64,000 nucleotides of DNA from Pedobacter suwonensis (GCF_900111825.1 NZ_FOJM01000001.1:563277-627276); one strand, 5' to 3'; counted from the first letter of the stretch, positions 9,173 to 19,011 are shown. The notes: generated from the sequence alone by a model not told the origin. Made by a program: numbers and translations.

Positions 9173-9204
9173 AATTAACCGGTTAACCAATTAAGCAGTT
9201 AACC
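9173..9204. repeat. Two tandem 16-bp repeats upstream of mnmE
   Basis: AATTAACCGGTTAACC (9173-9188) is followed directly by AATTAAGCAGTTAACC (9189-9204), identical at 14 of 16 positions. The first copy contains the 12-bp palindrome TTAACCGGTTAA. It could be an operator pair for the AI-2E/mnmE divergent region or a fragment of a dispersed intergenic repeat. Confidence 0.5.
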
Positions 9205-9253
9205 CTAATTAAAAAAATTACTTCCCGTACACCATATCCCCATAGATTAGCCT

Positions 9254-9261
9254 TATTTTTG
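9254..9261 (+). promoter_or_regulatory. -7 promoter element of mnmE
   Basis: TATTTTTG fits the TAnnTTTG consensus, 17 bases before the mnmE ATG. No clear -33 TTTG was seen at the expected distance. Confidence 0.45.
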
Positions 9262-9278
9262 CAGCTTCAATACCCGAT

Positions 9279-10637
9279 ATGAACAATCAAGATACCATTA
9301 TTGCTTTATCTACTCCTTCAGGTTCCGGCGCCATCGGCGTAATCCGTTTATCCGGTCCGGATGCTATTTCATTGACCAATGCCGTATTTGCCGGAAAAGA
9401 TTTAGAAAAGCAGGCCTCGCATACTTTACATTTTGGCCTGGTTAAAGATGGCGATCATATTGTGGATGAGGTGGTGACAGGTTTGTTTGTTGCCCCAAAA
9501 TCTTATACAAAAGAAAATGTAGTCGAAATATCCTGCCATGGGTCTAACTACATTATCCAACAGATTATTAATCTGCTGATCAGCAAAGGTGCCCGGGCAG
9601 CCAAACCGGGTGAATTTACCTTACGTGCCTTTTTAAATGGCGCTTTCGACCTGAGTCAGGCAGAAGCAGTCGCCGATTTAATTGCCTCCAACTCCAGGGC
9701 ATCGCATGATGTGGCCATGCAGCAGATGCGCGGCGGTTTCGCCAATGAATTAAAGGGCCTGCGTGAACAGCTGATCCATTTTGCTTCGATGATTGAGCTC
9801 GAACTCGATTTTGCTGAGGAAGATGTAGAATTTGCCAACCGCGAACAGCTTAAAAGCCTGGTAAACAAAATCAATTACGTTTTGCAACGCTTAATTTCCT
9901 CTTTTGAAATGGGAAATGTGATCAAAAACGGGGTTCCCATTGTTATTGCGGGTAAACCCAATGTAGGTAAATCTACCTTGTTAAATGCCCTTTTAAATGA
10001 AGAACGTGCCATTGTTTCGGATATTGCTGGTACCACACGCGATACGATTGAAGATGAACTAACCATTGGCGGGGTAGTTTTCCGTTTTATCGATACTGCG
10101 GGAATCCGTGATACGGCCGATATTATTGAAGCTTTGGGTGTTGAACGTACGCTGGAGAAAATGAAACAGGCCAAACTGATCATTTATATGGCCGATGCTG
10201 CTCAAAGTGTCGCCGAAATTGAAGAGCAGATCCGCGGTTTAGCACAATTGGGCATCCCCTATTTAATTCTGGTCAATAAAGCCGAACTCCTTAGCGATAT
10301 GCAGCGTAAAGCTTTAGAAGCGTTAAATGTGGTTTTTACTACAGCTAAAGAGAAACAGGGTATTGATGAACTCAAAACCACCTTACTGGAACAGGTTAAC
10401 CTGCACCATATCAATACCAGTGAAACTTTGGTCACCAATATCCGCCATGTAGAAGCTTTAAAACAAACCGAACAGGCACTGCAAAGGGTTTTGGCGAATG
10501 TCGATAATCCGGTAACCTCTGATTTTTTAGCCATGGATATTAAACAGGCCCTGCATTACCTTGGTGAAATTACCGGTACCGTAACTACTGATGATTTGCT
10601 GGAGAATATTTTTACCAAGTTTTGTATCGGCAAATAG
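9279..10637 (+). CDS. mnmE: tRNA uridine-5-carboxymethylaminomethyl modification GTPase MnmE
   Basis: With MnmG it modifies the wobble uridine of several tRNAs. At 452 residues it has the full domain order: an N-terminal tetrahydrofolate-binding domain beginning DTIIALSTPSGSGAIGVIRL, a helical domain, an inserted G domain with GKPNVGKST (G1), GTTRDT (G2), DTAGIR (G3) and NKAE (G4), and the C-terminal FCIGK whose Cys is needed for activity. No feature is missing. It is transcribed alone; mnmG is not in the window. Confidence 0.97.
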   Translation: MNNQDTIIALSTPSGSGAIGVIRLSGPDAISLTNAVFAGKDLEKQASHTLHFGLVKDGDHIVDEVVTGLFVAPKSYTKENVVEISCHGSNYIIQQIINLLISKGARAAKPGEFTLRAFLNGAFDLSQAEAVADLIASNSRASHDVAMQQMRGGFANELKGLREQLIHFASMIELELDFAEEDVEFANREQLKSLVNKINYVLQRLISSFEMGNVIKNGVPIVIAGKPNVGKSTLLNALLNEERAIVSDIAGTTRDTIEDELTIGGVVFRFIDTAGIRDTADIIEALGVERTLEKMKQAKLIIYMADAAQSVAEIEEQIRGLAQLGIPYLILVNKAELLSDMQRKALEALNVVFTTAKEKQGIDELKTTLLEQVNLHHINTSETLVTNIRHVEALKQTEQALQRVLANVDNPVTSDFLAMDIKQALHYLGEITGTVTTDDLLENIFTKFCIGK

Positions 10638-10982
10638 CCGATTAAACCCAAGCAAAACAAAATATACAACTGATAAACAAAACCTTACATATTTTTTTTT
10701 AAAATTTTGTGACCGCAATAAAATTTATCTTCAATCTTTTACTGCGGCCGAACCTGTATTACTAGAGTACATATGCGCAATTCCATTGGTTTACAGCACT
10801 TGGAGCAAAACAAAAAGATTGCGGGTTGGTATGTTTATTCAATTACCAAATACCTTTGCAACAATACTTTCCAATCTGCTATATAACTGATTTTTTTCGT
10901 TAGTTTTAACCTTCCTGTTAATTCCCGTTTCACTTCTAAATTCAAGATAATAATCCAGTTCACTTTTTGCTTTGGAGTAGGT
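10638..10982. other. Gene-free interval after mnmE (345 bp)
   Basis: A frame of about 99 codons runs from inside the end of mnmE to 10890, but its composition is not protein-like and it has no recognisable domain. A run of T residues at 10692-10700 could support termination of mnmE, but no stem was found. The 3' end of mnmE is a known integration site in some Gram-negative bacteria; no integrase or duplicated mnmE end is present here. Confidence 0.35.
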
Positions 10983-11369
10983 TTATGCGGCAATATTCCC
11001 ATTGATATTTTGTTTTATGCATAACCTCAAAGTCATGACCCAAATAATTATAAACGGTATAAGTAGAAAAACAACTTCTGCTCTAAAAAAAACGTAACTC
11101 AAAAGGTAAATTAAAGGAAACCATAACAACGATTTACTAAAAAGATGGCTCTTTGTTAGGAAAGGTAGTATGATGATTCCCATATGGGATAACAATATTA
11201 TTACCCATAAAATGATGTTTCGTACATTATCCTCTCTTCCATCTTTAAGTATTTCAGGATAATCAATAAATTCCAACTGATAGATAAAAAACCAGTTCCT
11301 ATTAATCGACATGCCTATAAAAAGGCTGAGTAAGATCATCACAATTAATAAAAAATTTATCTTTGTCAT
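10983..11369 (-). CDS. Hypothetical small integral membrane protein
   Basis: 128 residues, with four hydrophobic segments (about 5-22, 50-72, 78-98, 100-118) joined by short polar loops. No family is recognised. The start is an ATG; upstream in the same direction a 40-odd-codon open stretch ends at 11377, which may be the tail of a decayed gene. The hydrophobic pattern and clean start make it likely real, but its function is unknown. Confidence 0.55.
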   Translation of the reverse strand: MTKINFLLIVMILLSLFIGMSINRNWFFIYQLEFIDYPEILKDGREDNVRNIILWVIILLSHMGIIILPFLTKSHLFSKSLLWFPLIYLLSYVFFRAEVVFLLIPFIIIWVMTLRLCIKQNINGNIAA

Positions 11370-11573
11370 AGTGATTCTAATTATATTTTTTTTTCAGGCT
11401 TCTGAATACTAATTCCATATCTGGTGTGTCAAGCCCTGCAGTTTGCTGCAGCTCTACAACGCTCAGGCACAAAGCAACGTTCAGCTGATTTGGTCGGCTT
11501 TTGGAATTTACATCATATTAGGCAGGTAGTCGCCGGTATAGCATTCGATTTTATAACTAAAGAAACAGCCAGA

Positions 11574-12290
11574 TTAAGGTCTAAAGTCAGCCTCGCTTAC
11601 ATCCGAATTGATCTTCAGTTCAACAACAGTAAGGATTTGTGAACTATCCTTATCACCAATCTTCATCTCCGACGCAAAGGTAAGCCCTGAATATTTTTTA
11701 TAAGCCATATAAAGTGTTGTAGCAAAACTGTTTTTATTGATGTCTTCTACCTTGTCATCACGCAGCAGCAACTTGCTTTCCTTGTCAAAATACAACAGCT
11801 GTACCAGCCCGCTTTTACGCTTTGCTCTGATCTTATAGCAGTCCTTTTCTCCCACCTTCTCTTCGCCAAGAAATTCAAGCGTCCACAGTTCGGGCATGAT
11901 CCAATCGAGTTCATTAAAAATATTTTTCCTGTCGAACTTGTCCTTAAATTCCGCAAGATCTGCTTTTTTCACCTCGCCGTTAACGGTTTCAAAAGCCGTT
12001 TTCCCATCGAACCAATTTTGAAATACGGTCCTGCCTTTGTATACAATCTTAAAACTACCCTTATTTGGCAACAGTTCTTTTGTGATGTAATTTACCGCTC
12101 TGCCTTCCATTTCTGTTTTCATATTACTGTACAAAGTGGTAATACTACGGAGAAAAGATTCACCACCCATCGCTGCTATGCAGTTTTTAACAATGGCAAT
12201 TGGATCAGGCTTTGCAACCTCCTGAGCCGGAAGCGTAGTGCCAAAAATGGTAAATAACAGTAAAATGGATATCGTTTTTGGAAACTTCAT
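11574..12290 (-). CDS. LolA-like secreted protein
   Basis: 238 residues with a signal peptide (ISILLLFTIFGTTLPAQ, cleavage near 22). The mature part resembles the LolA/LppX-like beta-sheet proteins of Bacteroidota: IVKNCIAAMGGESFLRSITT near the start, then repeated strands with WFDGKTAFE and YFDKESKLLLRDDKVED. LolA proteins carry lipoproteins across the periplasm, but this broader group (often annotated as outer-membrane lipoprotein-sorting) has varied or unknown cargo. It precedes a DUF805 gene transcribed in the same direction from further upstream. Function inferred by fold only. Confidence 0.7.
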   Translation of the reverse strand: MKFPKTISILLLFTIFGTTLPAQEVAKPDPIAIVKNCIAAMGGESFLRSITTLYSNMKTEMEGRAVNYITKELLPNKGSFKIVYKGRTVFQNWFDGKTAFETVNGEVKKADLAEFKDKFDRKNIFNELDWIMPELWTLEFLGEEKVGEKDCYKIRAKRKSGLVQLLYFDKESKLLLRDDKVEDINKNSFATTLYMAYKKYSGLTFASEMKIGDKDSSQILTVVELKINSDVSEADFRP

Positions 12291-12374
12291 GTTTTTTACG
12301 GGTTGAACGTTTTATTTTAAATGATTGGGTTTATTTATCGTATTGATTTTGGTCTTGTTTTATTCCTGAAAAGC

Positions 12375-12758
12375 TCACACTGGATCATGCTCCCCTGCCG
12401 CAATCGTTTTGCCGGTTTTAAAGTCATATCCAAATGCATCATAACGCTCATTACCTTCGCCTTTTGGATGATCACCGTACTCATTGGGACCATAATCGCC
12501 GGGCAAAAAAAACATCATCAGCATGTAAAAAGGTACCAATTGCCACCAGCCTGATTTACCTAAGTCATGGCAGCGTTTCGCACCCTGCGACATCAACAAA
12601 TAGATTGGCAATAATTTTGTAAATTCAATCCAGCTGCCAACTGACTTATTATTCTCCACAATCAGCACAAAAAAATGAACAATAAAATAAAAGATGTGGG
12701 TTAAGGCAAATTCCGTGCGGCGGATTCTGCCATAAAAAGAAAAGGGATCTTTGAACAT
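12375..12758 (-). CDS. DUF805 family membrane protein
   Basis: 127 residues. It opens with the DUF805 signature FSFYGRIRRTEFALTHIF (about 5-22), followed by membrane segments and the conserved KRCHDLGKSGWWQLVPF and GPNEYG motifs. DUF805 proteins (YhaH type) are small inner-membrane proteins without an assigned reaction. It is separated by 84 bp from the LolA-like gene on the same strand and may share its transcript. Confidence 0.85.
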   Translation of the reverse strand: MFKDPFSFYGRIRRTEFALTHIFYFIVHFFVLIVENNKSVGSWIEFTKLLPIYLLMSQGAKRCHDLGKSGWWQLVPFYMLMMFFLPGDYGPNEYGDHPKGEGNERYDAFGYDFKTGKTIAAGEHDPV

Positions 12759-13033
12759 TAGAGAGGCGTTATTTCGTTACGAGTTTAAATTTGAATAAAA
12801 ATACTGATTTTTATAAGAGATGGCAAACATTTATTTCTCAGAAATCAGATAAAATAACCGGTTTATCATTAACGGTCACCAAAAATTCAATAACGGCTGC
12901 AAAAGGCCAATAAATGATGGCCAGCCGCTAACACCGCAAATGAAAGTAAAAAATGCCTTGCCGGCTACAACGCTGAGCACAAAGCCAAAACCATTATGCC
13001 CATCAGTTTGTACTAGCTATAAGTGATAAATAT

Positions 13034-14278
13034 ATGTCAGCACGTTCAGATAAAATAAAAGCATTCAACAAAAACCGATTGCCCTCAATCACCAGGCTTA
13101 AATACAGCGCAATGCTCGAAAATGCATTCAGGTTCTACCGCGGTACGTGCCATCTTTTCTACGAAAGGATTGCTGAACTAAAAGCAATGCCCAAATCGCC
13201 GGTTGGCTGGATCAGCGGCGACCTGCACCTGGAAAATTTTGGCAGTTATAAAGGGGATAACAAACTGGTATACTTTGATCTCAACGATTTCGATGAAGCG
13301 GTAAAGGCACCGGTACTATGGGAAGTAGTGCGTCTGGTGACCAGCATTTTTATTGCTTTCCAAACCCTGGAGATCGATGGGGAACAAGCCATGAATATGG
13401 CTGCACTATTCCTGAAAAGCTATGGTACCACCCTGATTGGTGGAAAAGCCATGGACCTGGATCCCAGAACATCCAAAGGCATTACCGGCGATTTTCTAAA
13501 ACGTGCGGAACGGAGTTCTGCAGACGAGCTATTGCAGAAAAGGACATTAAAAAAAGGACGAAAACTGCTGCTGGATACCAGCGATGAGCGGCACTTTAAA
13601 CTAAAAAAAGAATTAAAAGCCGAATTAATCAACCACATGGAAAACTGGTTGTCGCACAACAACGATAGCCCATATAACTACCGGGTGAAAGATGTTGTTT
13701 ACCGCCTTGCCGGAACAGGAAGCCTGGGACAAAAACGCTACCTCTTTCTGCTTAAAAGCATACGCAAAAAAGACCGCTATCTGCTCATTGATATGAAACA
13801 AGCCTACCCATCCTCTCTCTCCCCTTATCTGGACATTCCCCAACCCACATGGAAAAATGAGGCCCAGCGCATTGTTTCCGTGCAGAAACGCATGCAACAT
13901 GTTTCGGCGTCACTGCTTTCTACTGCAACGTTCAAAGGCGAAGACTACGTTGTTCAGGAATTACAGCCCGTAAAAGACACCCTGAAGTTTAAACTCATCA
14001 AAGAAGAATACCGTAAGCTTTACCAGGTAATTGATGATATGGGCATGCTTACCGCATCCTCGCAACTCAGGAGTTCGGGCATGGATGGTTCTGCCACAAA
14101 AGATGAGCTGAAAGCTTTTGCCATCAAGGCAGGGTGGCAGCAACAAATCCTTAATATTGCCACCGAACAGGCCGCCCTGGTATGTGCAGATTACGGCGCC
14201 TTTCAGCAGGATTACAGAAACGGCGCCTATGAAAGGCAGCCAACGGTCAGGGCGAAAACTGAGCCGGCAATGGATTAA
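13034..14278 (+). CDS. DUF2252 family protein
   Basis: A 414-residue cytoplasmic protein of the DUF2252 family, which is related to the aminoglycoside-phosphotransferase/kinase-like fold. Its kinase-like catalytic region is GWISGDLHLENFGSY followed by YFDLNDFDEA (residues about 56-90), reminiscent of the HGDLHxxN and D motifs of phosphotransferases. No substrate has been established for the family. It is followed by a small unknown gene at 14472. The ATG start is preceded by an A/T-rich spacer. Confidence 0.85.
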   Translation: MSARSDKIKAFNKNRLPSITRLKYSAMLENAFRFYRGTCHLFYERIAELKAMPKSPVGWISGDLHLENFGSYKGDNKLVYFDLNDFDEAVKAPVLWEVVRLVTSIFIAFQTLEIDGEQAMNMAALFLKSYGTTLIGGKAMDLDPRTSKGITGDFLKRAERSSADELLQKRTLKKGRKLLLDTSDERHFKLKKELKAELINHMENWLSHNNDSPYNYRVKDVVYRLAGTGSLGQKRYLFLLKSIRKKDRYLLIDMKQAYPSSLSPYLDIPQPTWKNEAQRIVSVQKRMQHVSASLLSTATFKGEDYVVQELQPVKDTLKFKLIKEEYRKLYQVIDDMGMLTASSQLRSSGMDGSATKDELKAFAIKAGWQQQILNIATEQAALVCADYGAFQQDYRNGAYERQPTVRAKTEPAMD

Positions 14279-14471
14279 AGCCTGTTTCCCCATGTACATT
14301 TTGATGCCCGTAACTGTTTAGGGGCCATTTACAAACCAGGCCACACAAAAAGGACTGCTTAAAACAGGAATACAAGCCAAAGAACAGGCATTTTGAGTAT
14401 CGTCCAAACCAAATCGCAATAAATTTGTCTTACAGTAGCGCCTGCACCAATGCAGACCAACAGTTACTAAT

Positions 14472-14711
14472 ATGGAAAACTTAACATTATCTGAAAATGC
14501 AAAAGGGTTTATGGATTACGCTATAGACACCATAAATGCCATGGATGGTGCCCCGGAGCACAGTGCAGCACAAAAGGATGAGGTGATCACCAGGATCAGC
14601 ACGCTTAAAAATTTATTAGGTGAACTGGAAAAGTCTTATCTTGAAAATACGCCAACTGATACGGCTCCACCTGTGGATCCCGAATATATTGCAGCTGCCG
14701 GACACAGCTAA
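14472..14711 (+). CDS. Hypothetical small acidic protein
   Basis: 79 residues, acidic and mostly helical (residues 1-58), with a Pro/Thr-rich C-terminal tail. No membrane segment or signal is seen and no family is recognised. It lies 193 bp after the DUF2252 gene in the same direction. The coherent amphipathic helix pattern (ISTLKNLLGELEKSYLENT) favours a real gene. Confidence 0.5.
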   Translation: MENLTLSENAKGFMDYAIDTINAMDGAPEHSAAQKDEVITRISTLKNLLGELEKSYLENTPTDTAPPVDPEYIAAAGHS

Positions 14712-14893
14712 ACACATCATCAGCTTATCATCCTGGCAACAAAAGGCATTTGGCCAGGGTGAAAAAATGATGTCATTCGCGAAGCTTAAAGATTTTTTTT
14801 TATTCCGCTGATAAAACCCGACAATTTTTTTTCACCAGGCACAATAAATAGCAAAAAATTACGCTTATATATCTGAGAGCGTTAATTTAGATT

Positions 14894-14929
14894 AAACGGG
14901 AAACTATCTTCGGATAGGTTCCCGTTTTT
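14894..14929. terminator. Strong UUCG-loop terminator
   Basis: A 15-bp stem (14894-14908 with 14913-14927, one mismatch) is closed by a TTCG tetraloop and followed by T residues. It lies 183 bp after the small-protein stop at 14711 and 71 bp from the end of the convergent astacin gene at 14998. Confidence 0.8.
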
Positions 14930-14997
14930 CATTTCCCGGTTAATTAATGTCATGCGACATTTTAACATCGGTTTAAGCAATTGGCAAAAATCAGATA

Positions 14998-15828
14998 CTA
15001 AATCCCATAAATAGTTTTTACCCAGCTGGCATCTTTGGTGGATGGTGATTTTGTACCACTCCATGAATTATCAATCCAGGTAGAACCGTCTAACCTGGTC
15101 GTGGTTGGAAGACTGCTGTTTATTGCACCATATCCGTTGTATGATCCATAAAGCATAATAGAACTGATATCAAATGTTGTCCCTCCATAATTCATACCTG
15201 TAAGTTTATTATAACCCGATTGAGCTGACGCACTTATATTGTCCCATTTTACTAAAATATAGGAGTCACGGTCTGCACGTAGCTGCTCGTGGTGTAACCC
15301 GATAGCATGCCCTAACTCATGAACAACAATACCTTTAGCTTCCGGATTGGAAAGATTCATCGTGGCACCGCTAACATAACCTACCGTACAATTATTTACA
15401 CTGCCAGGCTGTATAGTCAGGTAGTAGCCGGAATTTACGGCTTCAAATATAATCCCCGATTTTGCAGTCCAGTCGGCCATGGCGGTTAATATTGTATTGG
15501 TCTGCGCAGTGGTAAATCCGGCCGCAAACCGATAGGAAACTTTATGGTTTGGCCACTTGTATGCCCCGGCTGGTCCGTGTCCCTCAGTTGTCACTTCCGG
15601 CAGTTTTGTAGTGATTTGTTCATCCGGAATGACCATATCGCCGTTGAAGATATTTTTACCGTCAATTCGTTCATAACTGATCAACGATCCCAAATAATAG
15701 CCTTGCCTTATTTCCGAAGCTTTTTTTTCTACCGAAACATTTAATTCATCGTTACTCGTTTTTTTACAGGCCTGAGCAAGTAACAGCGATCCCGCCAATA
15801 ACAGCATAAATAGTTTTGTGTTTTTCAT
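14998..15828 (-). CDS. Astacin-type (M12A) metalloprotease lipoprotein
   Basis: 276 residues. A lipoprotein signal with lipobox LAQAC (Cys21) indicates membrane anchoring, probably in the outer membrane. The catalytic zinc motif is HELGHAIGLHHEQ, with His170, His174 and His180 as ligands and Glu171 as base, followed by an R as in astacins. The Met-turn is SSIMLYGSY. This matches the flavastacin-like proteases of Bacteroidota, which cut extracellular proteins. No obvious propeptide longer than about 60 residues precedes the catalytic domain. It is a single-gene unit. Confidence 0.88.
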   Translation of the reverse strand: MKNTKLFMLLLAGSLLLAQACKKTSNDELNVSVEKKASEIRQGYYLGSLISYERIDGKNIFNGDMVIPDEQITTKLPEVTTEGHGPAGAYKWPNHKVSYRFAAGFTTAQTNTILTAMADWTAKSGIIFEAVNSGYYLTIQPGSVNNCTVGYVSGATMNLSNPEAKGIVVHELGHAIGLHHEQLRADRDSYILVKWDNISASAQSGYNKLTGMNYGGTTFDISSIMLYGSYNGYGAINSSLPTTTRLDGSTWIDNSWSGTKSPSTKDASWVKTIYGI

Positions 15829-16461
15829 AATATTGATTTTGTAGATTTAATACTAACTTAATGTATTTATTCAATATTATAAAATATTTTTTTTTACGAC
15901 ATCGTTAACGTGTCAGCTGATTTTTGGGGAATGAATGGAATGCAGCTATAGTCTAAAACCATATAGGTCCCTGCCAAATCATGAAGATGCCCGGACAAGC
16001 TGAACATAACGATACCCGCAAATTTTATGCTTGGCCAGTGCTAAACCTGTTATGTTGACACAGGCTGTTTTTTTTATTTCTGACCTATAGTTATCCAATT
16101 TACGAAACTTCCCTTACACTGCAATGTGTGTGATTTTACCCATCATGGTACCTAACGTAAAACGATGTTGTATTCACGTAACCCAAATATTACTCGAATA
16201 ATAGCAGCACAGCGAATCTAAAATTTATACATGCCGTAACAGAAATGGGAGATAGCCCGGATTACATATTTTCCAATCTGCAAAAAAGTTTTGCGCATAA
16301 GCAACCATACACAACCTTTTGTTGGTCTGCGCTGAAATAGTCAAAATCTTAATATTCATACCTGAATTACATCCTTTTTAAACCAATTTACCCCTTTGCT
16401 GTTATAATAGATATGAATCTGCAGCATCGAAATCAATACGCTACCCAATTTCCCCTCTTCA
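15829..16461. other. Gene-free interval (633 bp)
   Basis: No convincing coding frame, RNA gene or repeat was seen on either strand. It holds the divergent 5' regions of the astacin gene and the glycosyltransferase gene; a T8 run occurs near 16070 without an evident stem. Confidence 0.35.
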
Positions 16462-18024
16462 ATGGTTAATATGTCCAGTAGCCAGGATTTAGCCCGCAGC
16501 ATCTGGAGACCTCATCTCTTGATTATATTCTTCGGAATCTTAAAATTGTTGATCCATTTAATTGCCTTAAAAGGATATGGCTATCATGCTGATGAAATTT
16601 ATTACGTTGAACTTGGAAAGGAATGGCAATGGGGTTTCCCTGATATATCACCATTTGTAACCTGGATCGCGCATGTATCAAATCTGCTTTTCGGTTCATC
16701 TTTAACCGGCTACCGGATCCTGCCTTGCCTTTTCTCCGCTGCAACCGTCGTAATCACGGGTTATATGACTTACTTCCTGGGCGGAAAACGTTTGGCCATC
16801 ACCATCGCTTGCTCCGCAATCATTTGTTCGCCGGCATTTTTAGCAACTTCCTATCTCCTGCAACCGGCCGTATTTGATGAGTTCTTCTGGGCCCTCCTAT
16901 CCTTCGCCCTCATCGCCTACCATAAAAGCCGTAAAACTTCTTTCTTATGGCTTACTGCAGCAGCACTGGCGTTCGGCATACTAAACAAGTACAGCATCCT
17001 GTTATTGGCCTTTTCAGCGCTCATTGCCTGGTTGATCTGCGGGCAGCGAACCCATGTTCCCCACTGGAAAAAGCTATTGCCACCTGCCCTTGTTTTCCTG
17101 TTGATTTTAGCACCACATATCGCCTGGCAAATAGAACAAGGCTTTCCTATTTTTAAATTCACAGCCGAAGTAGCGAAAACGAACTTTGACGTTGACCTCA
17201 GCGATTACCTGCTGCAACTGTTTTTCTTTCATGGCGCTTCGGTAGCGGTATGGTCTGCAGGCCTGATTTTTCTGATCACCAACCCGAAAAGCAAAGAATA
17301 CTTATTTCTGGGCATCGCATCTTTAATGGTAATTGCAGTACTATCTGTATTAAAGGGCAAGCTCTATTACGGACTGGGACTCTTCCCCCTGCTATTTGCT
17401 AACGGCGGATATTGCTGGGAGCGCATGTTAAATCACTTTAAAACCGCTTATCAAGTTACGTTCACCGGCATGCTTTATGTTTTTGCACTGCTCAGTCTTC
17501 CGGTGGTTATTCCTATATTTTCTGTTAATGGCAATCAATTTTACCTGTCTGAAATGGTCAGGCTAACCGGTTTTTCCCGACCGCTTCGTTATGAGGATGG
17601 CTCTTATGGCAAAATGCCACAGTTTTTTGCCGACATGACAGATTGGGAACACCTGACCACCAGAGTAGCAGCAGTTAGCCGGCAACCGGGTACATTCGGC
17701 AAAGCCAGCGTAATTTTAACTAATGATTATGCCATCGCCGGCGCCTTAAAACACTACGGTAATGCAGCGCTGCCCCTGGTAATATCGGCAAGAAACAGCT
17801 TTCTAAACCAGTCGCCAAAAAACCTGGACCAGCACACCATCATTTACCTCACTAAATCAACCGGGCTTGACATTCTGCTTATTGCAGATCAGGTAACCCT
17901 TATGGATACCATATACTCAAAAAATTCGCATATCAACGGAATACGGATTTACAGGTTATCGTTTCCCAGCAAGGCATTCAAACAACAATACGCCAGAGAT
18001 CGGCTGATGTTCGTAAAAAGCTGA
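16462..18024 (+). CDS. Family 39 (PMT/ArnT-like) membrane glycosyltransferase
   Basis: 520 residues with about ten or more membrane helices. The N-terminal region has the hallmark acidic loop motif GYGYHADEIYYVELGKEW (about 36-53), where the D-E pair binds the lipid-linked sugar donor in ArnT and PMT enzymes. A soluble periplasmic C-terminal domain begins near residue 360. The family moves a sugar from polyprenyl phosphate to lipid A, protein or another periplasmic acceptor; the acceptor here is unknown. It is monocistronic. The start could be 16462 or the next ATG at 16471. Confidence 0.85.
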   Translation: MVNMSSSQDLARSIWRPHLLIIFFGILKLLIHLIALKGYGYHADEIYYVELGKEWQWGFPDISPFVTWIAHVSNLLFGSSLTGYRILPCLFSAATVVITGYMTYFLGGKRLAITIACSAIICSPAFLATSYLLQPAVFDEFFWALLSFALIAYHKSRKTSFLWLTAAALAFGILNKYSILLLAFSALIAWLICGQRTHVPHWKKLLPPALVFLLILAPHIAWQIEQGFPIFKFTAEVAKTNFDVDLSDYLLQLFFFHGASVAVWSAGLIFLITNPKSKEYLFLGIASLMVIAVLSVLKGKLYYGLGLFPLLFANGGYCWERMLNHFKTAYQVTFTGMLYVFALLSLPVVIPIFSVNGNQFYLSEMVRLTGFSRPLRYEDGSYGKMPQFFADMTDWEHLTTRVAAVSRQPGTFGKASVILTNDYAIAGALKHYGNAALPLVISARNSFLNQSPKNLDQHTIIYLTKSTGLDILLIADQVTLMDTIYSKNSHINGIRIYRLSFPSKAFKQQYARDRLMFVKS

Positions 18025-18170
18025 GGGGCAGCACCAGCCTCTTACTTTATTTCACCCTTCCATCCAGTCTGCCGTTAGGCAGCTGCATCTTATTTTTAGG
18101 TTCGAAAAATGAGGATGCTACCGGTTGCTATAAAGGCTAACCATTCTCTTTACCTTTTGGTACCAATAAA

Positions 18171-18201
18171 AAAAGCCATCAATTTAATTTTGACGGCTTT
18201 T
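18171..18201. terminator. Bidirectional terminator
   Basis: The arms AAAAGCCATCAA (18171-18182) and TTGACGGCTTTT (18190-18201) pair with one mismatch, flanked by A and T runs. The hairpin lies between the convergent glycosyltransferase and PA2169-family genes. Confidence 0.7.
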
Positions 18202-18222
18202 ATCTTTAAAAAAATCAATCGC

Positions 18223-18678
18223 TTAAGCGTGGGCATCACGCAATGCTTTAATTGCATCATGGCTGGTATTAATGCCTTCCTGTTGTTTTAACAATACCGA
18301 TCTAACATTTTCTCCAAGCTCATTTTCTGCAAGTGCATCACGGTATGCTTTTTTAATCGCATCTTCACCGCGTTCACACTCCGCGAGGATACTGTGTCTG
18401 TCATCACCACCAAAGGTTGCTTTAATATCAATCCATGCCCTGTGCAAAGTTCCTAAAATAGTATTTCCAGTGTCAGGAGTTTCAGCATTTCTGCCTACCA
18501 GCCCGGCCAGTTCTATCACGTTGTCGCGGCTATCAGATGATAGTTTTTCAAAAGTTGCCTTTAAATCAATGTTTTCTTCTTTTAAATCGGCTGCTGCTTT
18601 ATCAAAACCATCTGCTCTATCATTATTGATCTGAATAAGGTCGTTTAAGATTTCAACTGTTTTTTCTGTATTTTCCAT
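18223..18678 (-). CDS. PA2169/DUF2383 four-helix-bundle protein
   Basis: A 151-residue, all-helical soluble protein. It begins with the family pattern TVEILNDLIQINNDRADGF, in which Glu/Asp and paired helices make a ferritin-like bundle, and continues through HRAWIDIKATFGGDDRHSIL and ECERGEDAIKKAYRDAL. Members are often stress-induced in Bacteroidota and Proteobacteria, but no reaction is established. It is a single gene with a terminator after it. Confidence 0.85.
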   Translation of the reverse strand: MENTEKTVEILNDLIQINNDRADGFDKAAADLKEENIDLKATFEKLSSDSRDNVIELAGLVGRNAETPDTGNTILGTLHRAWIDIKATFGGDDRHSILAECERGEDAIKKAYRDALAENELGENVRSVLLKQQEGINTSHDAIKALRDAHA

Positions 18679-19011
18679 AGTTAAATATAATTTCTAAATA
18701 CAACAGGGTGCGCATAAATATGTTTGGATCAAACGAAATAAATCTTAAAACCTATAAGTATTTTGCTTCAGCCCGTTCCTGATTATTGCATCAAACGCCT
18801 ATCGTATATAGCTAAACAAGTTCAAACCAGCATGGAGCGCCAGAACCTGCCTTCCTGTGTAAGTCAGTTACCATCCATTCCGCTCAATAAATGTGGCAGG
18901 AAAGCGCAGAAGATGCCAAATGGCATATCAGAAAGACCTCACATGAAGTCTGGTTTCACAGCAAAAAATATATTTTTTTAAACTTTTTAGCTTTTTATTC
19001 GTCTGTTTTAT
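18679..19011. other. Gene-free interval (333 bp)
   Basis: A 72-codon plus-strand frame at 18763-18981 exists, but its sequence is low in protein character and matches nothing recognised. The interval contains the promoter region of the PA2169-type gene and the 5' region of the small membrane protein. Confidence 0.35.

Noticed and set aside
10591..10890. Frame running from the end of mnmE and possible integration site at mnmE
   Set aside because: There is no integrase, no duplicated mnmE end and no coding character, so there is no evidence of an integrated element.
11424..11642. 72-codon plus-strand frame, and a 44-codon minus-strand stretch ending at 11377
   Set aside because: Neither has a convincing start or family; at most a decayed tail of a gene.
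11452..12990. Shared motif of about 22 bases (GCTTTGTGC...GCGTTGTAG) near 11455 and 12970
   Set aside because: The similarity does not extend beyond the short core, so it may be chance.
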